Below are positions 1 through 9,851 of a stretch of DNA of 64,000 bases, one piece after another (position 1 is the stretch's first letter; each line of letters opens with the position of its first letter). The translations under genes and the position numbers were made by a program. The notes below the pieces were generated by a model. The model had not been told where the DNA came from and ran no database searches. It saw only the letters and a list, made by a program, of their open reading frames with translations. Source of the stretch: Acholoe squamosa. Taxonomy: Eukaryota; Annelida; Polychaeta; Phyllodocida; Polynoidae. The stretch is taken from assembly GCA_949317995.1 (NCBI GenBank), contig OX439037.1:72789762-72853761 (forward strand), read 5' to 3'.

Positions 1-70
1 ATCAGCCACCACCCCACCAACTACCCCCTGCTAGGCAGCCACCCATTCAGGCATTATAGCCAGTGTAGCA

Positions 71-260
71 TTAACCCTCTAAATACCGTTGGTACAGTAG
101 TGCATCATGCCCATTGGTCGTCATGATGGATTTATGCAGCCCTGGCGAGTGACTCGCCAGGGCTGCATTCATGCATCATGCCAACCCTACGGAATTGATA
201 CACAAACCCCCGGAGGGTCGTCATGATGCATTGATGCATTAGTTTCCATTAAAGGGTTAA
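71..260. mobile_element. Foldback MITE, piggyBac-like ends (best copy in window)
   Basis: A 190-bp non-coding element begins TTAACCCTCTAAAT and ends ATTAAAGGGTTAA. It therefore has CCCT(C/T)TAA terminal inverted repeats, and each end abuts TTAA. TTAA target duplications with CCC-starting ends are the known hallmark of piggyBac transposons. The interior has a near-perfect hairpin at 136-166, with arms GCAGCCCTGGCGAGT and ACTCGCCAGGGCTGC. Around it lie nested inverted copies of a TCATGATGCA-type word. No open frame of any size is present, so it would depend on a transposase encoded elsewhere. Many diverged copies recur across the window. The family assignment is inferred from the ends only. Confidence 0.7.
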
Positions 261-262
261 CT

Positions 263-575
263 TCTAAGGGCTGCATGTTGCCTCCAGGATCATGTATCTT
301 TGTTGTCATGATGCGCCATTGCACTGCTGGCAAGTTGTGCATTGCATTGGAGCATCATGCAAACCCGTCAGGAGTATCTGAGGCCTGTAGTGCTACTCAA
401 CTTGTTGGTATGGTGTATGAATGAAGCCATTTTGCCCTCTCTACATTGGCGCATCATACCAGCCCCTCTGGAGTGTATCAATATGTAGCCTTGGTAAGTA
501 ACTCGCCAGGGCTACATTCATGCACCATGACGTCATAGGCGCATGGTGCATTATTCTATTATGGCACTTATTCTA
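263..575. mobile_element. Decayed copies of the same foldback MITE
   Basis: The internal words of the 71-260 element recur here: GTCATGATGCGCCATTGCA, GGAGCATCATGC, AACTCGCCAGGGCTACATTC and ATGCACCATGACG. The termini are not clean. It looks like one or two partly deleted copies immediately beside the intact one. No coding content is visible. Confidence 0.5.
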
Positions 576-641
576 GGCCATGTAGCATAAATTGATGATG
601 GATTCTAGCAATTGTGATCCTCAAAGTCAACTCTTCTTTGT

Positions 642-1308
642 ATGCCATACTTTATGTCACACTGTTATTTTAGCACCCAATCGCTTCATCATACCTGTAC
701 AGTAGGTATAGGTGTTTCAGAACATCAGAAGGATTTTACCTGTGCACAACAGCTAAAAGATGGCCATTGCTGCCTTGCCCAAGAGGGATTTGATACTGTT
801 TTGACTATGAACCATCCCAATCCTGTCATAAATGGAGTGGGAGATGAGCTTCAAAAGATGCATAGATTGACCTCTATCATTTCGCCAAGTTGGGCTACAG
901 TATTTAGGATTCAAACACCTGTTTATGATGGGAATAAAAAAAATTATAGATAATGGTTTTGTGTCACTTGCAATACACATGAATTGAACTTAATTAGCTT
1001 TCAGAACATTGGACAGAATTAGGTATCAGAACATATGTATTCTCAAATTTAGTCACATTTATCCGCGGCATAAGATAATTTACCTTGTGAGTAACTTACC
1101 TTTGACTGTATACATAATATTTTAATCAGTACAGGCACTCTGATCAATGTGAACCCTGCCCTTTAACCCTTGACCCCATCATAGCTGGTGTCCCTACTGG
1201 GTTACACATGAGTGGTGGGTCCTCCAGGGTTGTAGCTTATCTTTACACACACTTAACATTCCTACTTTAACCCTGTTACAGGTACTGCACCATACAGATA
1301 GGGTCTAG
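642..1308. other. Unassigned spacer
   Basis: No domain, RNA gene or repeat was recognised. A 103-codon open frame at 642-953 overlaps an antisense frame and shows no protein-like composition or splice context, so I treat it as chance. Confidence 0.4.
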
Positions 1309-1440
1309 GTTAACCCTTTAATTTCCACATAGTGACTCCAGGATTTGTTCTTTGGTCGCCATGATACACCAATGCAGTGCTGGCGAGTAGATTCGCCAAC
1401 ACTGCATTACTGCATCGTGACGACCCTTTGGGGGTTCCTT
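1309..1440. mobile_element. Foldback MITE, left half intact
   Basis: It starts TTAACCCTTTAAT and contains the conserved core in which CCAATGCAGTGCTGGCGAGT pairs with TTCGCCAACACTGCATTA. The right end has decayed, with no matching AGGGTTAA end found. It belongs to the family described at 71-260. Confidence 0.55.
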
Positions 1441-2592
1441 GGGCAACCCTCGAAGAGTCAATCAGCACAATTCATCTATACAGCCCCAGTGGATCCTTTT
1501 CCCGTGCTGCATGATCTATGCATCAAGATTTCCAAGATGGCTGATGAGCATGATATATTTTAGCACTACGGAGCACATGAAGGTTTATGTACCCTCCCAG
1601 GTCGCCTCCCATCAATGTGACCATGTTTTTCATTGTATCTGAAATGAAATGCAAACATGGTTTTAGATATGTCATTATATGTAGTTGAATTGATTGGGGT
1701 TATTTGTTATGCCATGTTATAGGAAATATGATAATTATATATACAGAGCGTTGTTCATGGTATAACTACCAGACCAGCAATCCTTCACAGAACTTCAGCC
1801 TGAGGGTTAGCCAGGGGTATTATGAGTTCCTAACAGATGGTCTCCAGGCTTTGTAAGGGGGTTTACACCCAGGAATTATTATTGTCTGAAACCCTTGCGC
1901 CCCTAATATCAGCAAGCGCTTATTTGAGATACAGTCTTTAATGATTAATACTTGTTTGAATACTGTTGTGCGAGCGCTTATTCAGCAGTGTTTAGGACAA
2001 GTGCCTATTTGAGACCCCATTGCTTACGCAGACCAATACGGTAGTATAAGTATAGGGGTCAGGCGGTCTGGCTGTGTTGATATTGTGAGGGGTATAGTTT
2101 ATGTCCAGGATCTGCTCACGGCCCTTGGTTGATCTGCTCAGCTATACTTAGACCTACAACTGAGCTGCTCAAGGATAAACAGAAACCATGGAATGCAGCT
2201 CTGCTGCTCGAGATGCTCCTCAGCATGCCAGACGTGTTGTTATAGGAAACTATTCATCTTTCTGTTAGAGAATGATTCATCTTTCTTGTTATAGAAGGGT
2301 AATTTTCAGAGGAAAGGTTTTCATACTCTCTGATAAGTGATTTATGGGGATCATTTTTGTGTTCAATGTCTCCCGGGTCAAACGTACAGTTTTTTTAAAG
2401 AGACATGGACATGGTGTATTATTCTGCTATGCCATACGCCCCTGACTTACCTCTCAGTAACCTCTCAGTACCAACTTTTGGTCCTACTTTTTTGAGAATA
2501 TATTTAAGCATGAATGTACAATGATGATACATTGTAAAGCAGATTTCACTATAGATTACATGTTGCAAGAGCGATGTGGTCACGTACACATT

Positions 2593-2595
<3 letters not shown>
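1441..2595. other. Unassigned spacer
   Basis: Non-coding as far as I can see. There are a few repeats of CTGCTC/GAGCAG words around 2105-2220 but no clear unit. No gene or RNA was recognised. Confidence 0.4.

Positions 2596-2645
<50 letters not shown>
2596..2645. repeat. (TA)n microsatellite
   Basis: About 25 uninterrupted AT dinucleotides end exactly where the left terminal inverted repeat of the 4.6-kb element begins. A shorter (TA)n abuts the other end at 7237-7258. Confidence 0.95.
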
Positions 2646-2648
<3 letters not shown>

Positions 2649-2673
2649 GTCATTCCAGGTTTTACTGGTCAGG
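2646..2673 (+). repeat. Left terminal inverted repeat of the 4.6-kb element
   Basis: It begins TGGGTCATTCCAGGTTTTAC and differs from the right copy at one base (G versus A at position 13). Confidence 0.8.
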
Positions 2674-4591
2674 TGGCTTCTTGGGCATATAATAGCAAGG
2701 GAAACACTTCTACACCACCAATAATATTTTTATTCTTTAGTGGGGGGTCACAGCTAAGATTTCCATATGGTTTTGGTGGGTCTTGGGGCATAATTTATCT
2801 TCTATATGCATTTAATTATAAATTTTCATGTGGGGTACGTTAATGATAGAGCCTATCTAACCTGGTTAGGGAATATTATCAGTGTTCTTATTATATGCAA
2901 TTAAGAGGTACCCTAGGGGGGAGTCTTCCATAAAAAAATTTTTCATGTACTCCGGGAATTACCCTTGCCAGACACATATAAGTGATTTTCAATGCACACC
3001 GCGATCATTAACGTACCCTGGGCTTTTGCCTCTAAATAGAATAAAATAAACCAAATACATACAATTCCCACAGTCTATGGCCACTTTTAGAGTAAATACA
3101 TCACGCCTGAACAAGAATTGTGGCCAAATACAGTCTGGTTTGGCTGTATGGGGGGTCTCTTCATAAGTGGGGTACGTTAATGATCGGCGGCGGGAAAAAC
3201 AGCGCAGGAAGAGAAAAACGACTTCCTGTTGCCCGGCGGAAGTGGCCTGCATCCGGGTACCGTGTTTCAGCTCAGAGGAGGTCACAGCTTGTTTATAGCA
3301 GAGTTCTACTGCAAAAGGAACCCCAAATTCGCGAAAAAGGTAAGGAAATTCCACAAAATTCCATGAAATTCCGATGAAATATTGTTGGAGATGTCTGTGG
3401 GGGGCCGTAGATCGCTTTTTGTGTACCGAAACGATGTATTTTGGATTCTAGAGGGTAAAATGTGTTGCCGGGTGAGGCCTGCGATGCAGCCCGGGGCCCC
3501 AGGGTGAAGCTTTGGCCACCCCGGGCTGTATTTTCAAAATTGGGGTACGTTAATGATTTTTCGCTCGGCAAGCACAATTTGGCCTCTCCTGGCCGAGATG
3601 ATGTACCCTTGGGTCTAAATTATTGATAATCCTTTAGAATAGGACCCCCTACGTGTGTAAGATGCATTTTGGGCCATGTTTGGGTGTTTTGAGATGACCC
3701 CCCCACCCCAATTTGGGCTTGAATTGCCAAATTTTTGCCTCGTCGTGAACTTTTAGGCCCCCTCACGGCCAAAATTGTGCTTATCCCATGGTTTTTTGGG
3801 GTTATATTCCTTCTCCTACCTCTATTTGGGCATTTTGGTGTGTTAATCCTCCTGTGGGATCGAAAGCATAGCCATAGTGGCCAAATTTAGGGAGATAGTG
3901 CTCGTCGGTCATTACCGTACCCCGGTGGCAAGATGCCTGCCTACTGGTCACCATCTTGGATTCAGGGGAATGTTTTATAGTGGGTATGTTAGACATGTCC
4001 CCCCTCTGTTGTGTTGACCAGGTAAGCTCACCCTTGCACAAAGCCCCCACTGCTGAGTGGTTATAAACCTTTGCGATCATTAACGTACCCTCCCTTCTTA
4101 TTCTGTATTTTCCACACAAGTGGCACTTCCAGTGCACATAGCTCCATCATATTTCACCATGACATGCCCCTATGGTACCTCTAACTCACACAAGTGCCAT
4201 TGGTTAGATACTGAATACTTTTTTTCCAAAGAATTTTTGTGGTGGGTATATTTCATCATTTTTCTTATAATTATTTTGTCAGTATAAATTTCCATATTAG
4301 CAATTAATCAGCTGATTGAACTTCCGGGGTTACTGTACATCATTTGTAAGCATATAGGAACATGATGAATATTTTTTTCCTATTTATTTATGTATATCTT
4401 ATCAGTATTCAAACACTAAAAAATTCCTTATTATCTTAAAATCTACTGATTTCCTCACTATGAATTACCTTATCAGCATAAAAACCTCTGATAAAATCTT
4501 TGGCGTTGTTGTACATCCTTTGTCAGCATATAGGAACTTGTTTAATCACTATTTACCTTTTTATTTAATGTATTTCTTCTCATTTTTGCAG

Positions 4592-4797
4592 ATGGCTGAC
4601 GTAGCCCCCAGTGGCGGTGGGGGCGACCCCCCCCCCGTCGCCCTAAGAGGAGTGTGCGGGAGCCCGCTGATGCCCCGGACCTGGAGGAGGACCTGGAGGA
4701 CCTGGAGGACCGGGAGAAGGCGGCCCGGCTCCATGCCGCAGCTTCGGCGCGATACGAGACCAAGCTGCGGCAGGAGATGCATTTTAGCACTCCATGA
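4592..4797 (+). pseudogene. Frameshifted exon inside the 4.6-kb element
   Basis: A polypyrimidine stretch and TTTTTGCAG (3' splice signal) directly precede an ATG that opens MADVAPSGGGG. A run of ten C then puts the reading frame out by one. In the shifted frame the sequence continues as a highly charged protein: PKRSVREPADAP, then three D/E-L-E-D repeats, then REKAARLHAAASARYETK. This segment looks like a coiled-coil or acidic helix. The shifted frame is also GC-rich, unlike its AT-rich flanks. After about 62 codons the frame runs into the 375-bp tandem repeat and stops at 4795-4797. So the exon is broken twice, by a homopolymer indel and by fusion to repeat DNA. I do not recognise the family. 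It could be the N-terminus of the element's own protein or a captured host exon. Confidence 0.5.
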
Positions 4798-6690
4798 CAT
4801 GCAGACGTTGCGTGAAGTGTAGAAATTTTGTGATTTTTAATTTTCAAAGTGATATTGAACACCCAATATGGGACTTATATATGTTGAAATGACTCTAGAT
4901 AGGTGGTACAATCTCTTTTGTCATTGTGTGTGCAATGCCAATGGTATATGATGGTGTATAGTTGAGCTGTGGCCATTATTTCATAGGTTAATGACTAGGG
5001 TACGTTAATGACCGGTACGAGCGATGAACAATGTTACAATTATATCTTTTCAATCTGTGACCTGATATGGTTTTTGTATCTTTTCTATTCAATAGTAGTG
5101 ATGTGTGGCTTATTATAAAAGAGTATCTGAATGCTATATGATGATGATATCTGTGGATTATCAAAAAAGGAGTGCAATAGCACTGTAGTGTCGGCACGAT
5201 GCACTAATGCGGTGCTCCATTTTAAAATGATATTGGACACCCAAGATGGACCTTATGCATGTTTAAATGACTCTAGATAGGTATTACAATCTCTTTTGTC
5301 AATGTGTGTGCAAAGCCAATGGTATATGATGATGTATAGATAAGCTGTGGCCATTCTTTGACAGGTTAACGACTGCGGTACGTTAATGACCGGTACGAGC
5401 AATTTTGACATTAACAAAGTAAAAATTATATATTGTCAACCTATGACATGGTATGGTGTTTCTAACATTTCTATTCAATAGTAGAGGTGTGTGGCTTATC
5501 AAAAAATACTATTTGGTGTCTATAAAGATACATTTTAGCACTCCATGACATGCAGATGTTGCGAGAAGTGTAGAAATTTTGTGATTTTTAATTTTCAAAG
5601 TGATATTGGACACCCAATATGGGACTTATATATGTTTAAATGACTCTAGATAGGTAGTACAATCTCTTTTGTCAATGTGTGTGCCATGACAATGGTATAT
5701 GATAGTGTATAGTTGAGCTGTGGCCATTCTTTGATAGGTTAAAGACCGGGGTACGTTAATGACGGTACGAGGATTAAGAGATGAACAAAGTTACAATTAT
5801 ATTTTTTCAACCTGTGACCTAATATGGTTTTTGTATCATTTCTATTCAATAGTAGTGATCTTTGGCTTATTATAAAAGAGTATCTGAGGTATGTAGAGGC
5901 ATATTACTGTACGCCATGGCATGCACGCATTGCGAGAAGTGTAGAAATTTTGTGATTTTTAATTTCCAAAGTGATATTAAACACCCAAGATGGGCCTTAT
6001 CAATGGTTAAATGACTCTATAAATGTATTATGATCTCATTTACCCTCAGGAAAGAGTATTTAAGGTATATAAGTGTATATTTTTGTACTGTGCTGCAAGT
6101 GAAGGCCGCGAGAAGTGTTGAAAAAGTATGTGATTTTTAATATTCAAAGTGATATTGAACACCCAAGATGGGCCTTATGTATGTTTAAATGACTCTAGAT
6201 AGGTAGTACACCCTCTTTACTCATTATGTGTGTGATGCCAATGGTATATGATAGTGTATAGGTGAGCTGTGGCCATTCTTTGATAGGTTAGCAAATGGGG
6301 TACGTTAATGATTGGTAGGAGGATTTTGAGATGGTTAAAGTTCTATTGTTATAGTGCCAGCCTATCATCTTGTATGGTGTTTCTATTATTTGTATTCAAT
6401 CATAGACATGTTTGGCTTATGAGAAAATACTATTTGGTGTATATAAAGATGCATTTTAGCACCCCATGGCATGCATGCTTTGCGAGAAGTGTAGAAATTT
6501 TGTGATTTTTAATTTTTAAAGTGATATTAAACACCCAAGATGGGCCTTATGCAGGGTTAAATGACTCTAGATAGGTAGTACAACCTCTCTTGTGATAGTT
6601 TATGTGATAACAATGGCATATGATGATGTATAGATGAGCTGTGGCCATTCTTTGAGAGGTTAACAAATAGGGTACGTTAATGATAATATG
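4780..6690 (+). repeat. Tandem array of ~375-bp units in the 4.6-kb element
   Basis: The landmark GATATTGAACACCCAA recurs near 4850, 5228, 5603, 5973, 6149 and 6524, giving spacings of about 378, 375, 370, 176 and 375. One unit is therefore a 176-bp partial. Each full unit contains one GGTACGTTAATGA copy, a TGACTCTAGATAGGT block and the GAGCTGTGGCCATT block. Units differ by point changes and small indels, so the array is not recent. No coding capacity is present. Confidence 0.85.
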
Positions 6691-7208
6691 TGTAATATAA
6701 TGGCCTCTACGCAAGCACCAACTATGAAGTATAGGTATGATATATCAGGCTAATTCTAATTATTATGTACAGTAGGTCTACTAGAGACAATGGACAGTTA
6801 ATATAGTCATTGTATGAAGGATTTTGAATGAGCTAGGCTAAAGTTAAAAAATGGTAAAATAAATTCACAAATTTTCACATTTTCCAATTTATCCACCTAT
6901 GCATAACTTCAAGAGTTTTCGGGCCTCACTTTAGTTTTTTGGTATACATAAAGTCATGTATTGTACCAGTCTGGCCACAATATTTGGTGTTTTCAGGCCT
7001 CTTATTAGTGGTGTTATTCATGTTTGATTGATTACGATCATTAACGTACCCCCTTTTTAGAAGGTTTTACGGCATCTGCGATAAAAACTGACCCCCTAGG
7101 AGTTGGATCCTTGAATGAAACTTTTTAATAAGCCAAGATATAGGGCTATTAATAAAATATAATGTTATTAAGAAATACTGAGTTTGTAGATTCTTGATCC
7201 AGGCCCCC

Positions 7209-7236
7209 CCTGACCAGTAAAACTTGGAATGACCCA
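7209..7236 (-). repeat. Right terminal inverted repeat of the 4.6-kb element
   Basis: It ends GGAATGACCCA, followed directly by TTATATATAT. Its reverse complement matches 2646-2673 at 27 of 28 bases. Confidence 0.8.
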
Positions 7237-7371
7237 TTATATATATATATATATATATTATGACAATCAAGTGGATGGTTTTGTCCAACATAGTATTTGT
7301 ATACCTGGGATGCTGGCTAAGCTGCTCAGCGCTCTATCTATAAGCCTGGATGACCTGGGCTGAGCAATCAG

Positions 7372-7447
7372 TGGCTACAATGAAGGTGCTAGGTGTGTTT
7401 CTATGGAGTGCTGTGGCTACAATGAAGATGCTAGGTGTGTTTCTATG
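7372..7447 (+). repeat. Two-copy direct repeat, ~38 bp
   Basis: GTGGCTACAATGAAG(G/A)TGCTAGGTGTGTTTCTATG occurs twice in tandem with one substitution. This is a simple local duplication. Confidence 0.85.
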
Positions 7448-7564
7448 TTGTGCTGGAGCATCCATTGTAGTCCTTGGTACGAGCCACCCGTGTCCATTCC
7501 CACCCTATACAAGGTGCCAATGAGGCTATATCAAGGTAAGCATAGTCAGCACAATGCAATTGTT

Positions 7565-7790
7565 ACACCCTTTAAGGGGGATATGATGCATCCAGGTGTA
7601 TGTTCCTTCGTAGTCATGATGCACCAATGCAGCGCTGATGAATATACTCGCCAGCAATGGATAAGACTAACCCTTTTGAGTCTGCAGCAGCCGTGTAAGG
7701 TAGGCAGGCATTATACATGAATGCTACATGGTGAGTTACTCACAGAACTTCATTCATGCATCATGCCGACCAATGAGCATGCATGGTTCA
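7565..7790. mobile_element. Foldback MITE, degenerate copy
   Basis: It holds GTCATGATGCACCAATGCAG, then ACTCGCCAGCAATGG, then TTCATTCATGCATCATGCC followed by GACCAATG, in the order of the 71-260 family. The left end resembles CCCTTTAAGGG. The right end is unclear. Confidence 0.5.
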
Positions 7791-9350
7791 ATCGCTGACA
7801 ATACCGCCTACCTCAGCAAGCTGAATGCTCTAAGCCTTGAGTACTGTATCAGCATATATACCTCTAAGTGGTATTTCCTATCAGTAAATGTTGTAAAATG
7901 TCTACCTGTTCTCTCCCTCCCACCCATAACTGCCACCCTCATGTTCTTGCATTTGTTACTTGCTTTATATTCTCCCACGTTCACGTGAGACTTTCAATCT
8001 CAATCCATGCTTGGAACCAATGGGTCAAATGGACCTGCTATCGTCCAGACTAGACGTCCTAGCAGCAAAGCCTGTATATCATAAGATCTATCATACTCAT
8101 ACTTCTTATGACTGGTTTAGAGTCTCCACTCTTTACTGCATTCTCCTCTGCTGCCAATTGCACACTTTTACACAGATGCTCGCATGGAGGTTTTGCCTCC
8201 TATCAGTCTGTCTCCCCCAGGGACCCACGCCTTCCCTTACCCGGATCGCTCATCCATTCCTTCCTCTCCTTCCCACTGCTTCCCATTGCCTTCCCCTATT
8301 GTATACCAGGAGCATATTGTCAAAGGTGCTATGGCAGCCCCTTCTAAATAGTATGCTGGCAATTGCAAGCCTAATTCACTGGTTGAATTGCTAGCACTTC
8401 TCTATAAAATCCTCTCTATTCCTGATTACTCCATAGGGGGCATACTTATAAAGAATGCTACGGCACGATTACATGAACACATAACGTACTTCTCAGATAT
8501 ATCTATAGTAGTACCGTTTGTAATCGTAGCATCTTTTGAAACAGGCTCCAGGACAGTCCACTACTACCCCACACCCCATTCAATGCCACAACCTTCATCT
8601 CCAATTGATCTTTTCATGATGCCATGTTATTACAGCAAACAGCATTTCCATATCCCTGGCCAGGAGCCTGCATCTGAAAGCAGACTTCTGAAGGCAGTCA
8701 TTCAGTATAATTTATTACCCATGTCAATATTTGTAGGGCCCCTCTGGCTAGGCGGATACCATCGACTGGCTTTCCAGAGATATGAGTAATTAGAGATTCC
8801 ATCACTGCATTTTGCTCAGATTAAAGGGGTGATCTTGATCACCTGCTGTGTAATCCCTCGTTTAATCTATCAAATAAATCCATTTTGGTCGAGTATTCTG
8901 ATGATTCTGAGAGTCCCAGAATACCAACACAAGCAAGTATGGGTACGCATGGAATTATCTCATATTCGGGTGGATTTTACATTGAAACAGGTAATGGAGT
9001 AGGGGGCATCCTGTAGACCGAATTTGTAATGGAATGGTAATATCCTGTTTATAAGATTAGTGTTGTGTTATAATTTCTTTTATTTATCCTGGAGGAATAC
9101 ATATCCAATTGTCGATGTATGTGTTTATTCTCCAGCTGTAGTATTTATAATCGGTCCCATTAAGCGGTCTTAAGCGACAATTGAATGCCGCGGAAGACAT
9201 GCAGCACTATGCAAAAGGTTGCATACTACTGGCTAAAAGAAATTCTCTCTCTTTAAATGTATGTGTCTATGTCTATCTGAGAATTGTGTAGTGTACTAGA
9301 AATATTATAATAGGATCCTTTTCTAGGCAGTAATCCTTCCCATTACTGGG
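7791..9350. other. Unassigned spacer with uninterpretable open frames
   Basis: Overlapping open frames of 144 and 133 codons (7960-8394 and 8388-8789, +) are present. No domain, signal peptide or splice arrangement makes either convincing. The stretch is locally pyrimidine-rich, which lengthens chance frames. Confidence 0.35.
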
Positions 9351-9354
9351 TGGT

Positions 9355-9545
9355 AGGGTTAGCCCCTCAGTGTCCGCACGATGCATTGAGGCTCAGGTTC
9401 CCTGGTCGTTGTCCAGTGCAGTGTTGACTAGTGTACTCACCAACACTGCATCAGCCCCATAAGATCTACATGGTGCATAATGTAGCCCTGGCGAGTAACT
9501 TGCGAGGGCTGCCTTCCTACATCATGAAGACCAGTGTGCATGGAG
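9355..9545. mobile_element. Foldback MITE, degenerate copy
   Basis: It contains AGTGCAGTGTTGACTAGTGT paired with ACTCACCAACACTGCAT, then a second hairpin GTAGCCCTGGCGAGTAAC with TTGCGAGGGCTGC. These are the two-hairpin internal features of the 71-260 family. Confidence 0.5.
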
Positions 9546-9621
9546 CATAGATGTTCTATCTGCACTTAAAGACTTAACATCCTGGATCATCCCTTACTAA
9601 TCCACACACAGAGAGGATTGG

Positions 9622-9851
9622 TTAGCCCTTTCACTAATGCAAGAGTGCATCATGCTTATCAGCCGTCATGATGCACCAATGAACAGATGAAGAGCAGACT
9701 GGCCACACTTCATTGGGGCATCATGTGGGTCAGAATGATGTATTAATGCAGCCCTGGTGAGTGAGTAAGTAACTCGCCAGGGCTGCATTCATGCATCATG
9801 GCGACCAATGGACATGATGAATTAATGCATTAGCGGCCCTTAAAGGGTTAA
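9622..9851. mobile_element. Foldback MITE, near-complete copy
   Basis: The left end is TTAGCCCTTTCACTAATGC and the right end is GCGGCCCTTAAAGGGTTAA. The ends are thus CCCTT-type beside TTAG and TTAA. The core TGCAGCCCTGGTGAGTG pairs with AACTCGCCAGGGCTGCA. At 230 bp it is slightly longer than the 71-260 copy. Confidence 0.65.

Larger units (their letters stand above)
2832..7052. repeat. Twelve dispersed copies of motif GGTACGTTAATGA(T/C)
   Basis: Forward copies lie near 2832, 3169, 3542, 4998, 5377, 5748, 6297 and 6670. Reverse copies (ATCATTAACGTACC) lie near 3004, 3908 (variant with ATTACCGTAC), 4077 and 7036. All lie inside the terminal repeats of the 4.6-kb element. I did not notice any copies elsewhere in the window. 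Short motifs repeated inside transposon ends are transposase-binding sites in several known superfamilies such as CACTA and Mutator. That role here is inference. Confidence 0.7.
2646..7236. mobile_element. 4.6-kb DNA transposon, non-autonomous or decayed
   Basis: It is bounded by 28-bp terminal inverted repeats that match at 27 of 28 positions: left TGGGTCATTCCAGG... at 2646-2673, and its reverse complement at 7209-7236. Both ends sit against (TA)n, consistent with a TA target, although the microsatellite hides any duplication. Inside are a broken exon (4592-4797), a tandem array of about 375-bp units (4780-6690) and twelve copies of a GGTACGTTAATGA motif in both orientations. No transposase domain is recognisable in any frame. 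The superfamily is unknown to me. The element may be a large non-autonomous derivative that kept a fragment of an autonomous parent. Confidence 0.65.

Noticed and set aside
3802..4137. 111-codon minus-strand frame in the 4.6-kb element
   Set aside because: It runs across two copies of the GGTACGTTAATGA motif and non-coding spacer, and no transposase motif is present.
7960..8789. 144- and 133-codon plus-strand frames
   Set aside because: The first is pyrimidine-driven (Leu/Pro/Cys-rich). Neither has a recognisable motif or plausible exon boundaries.
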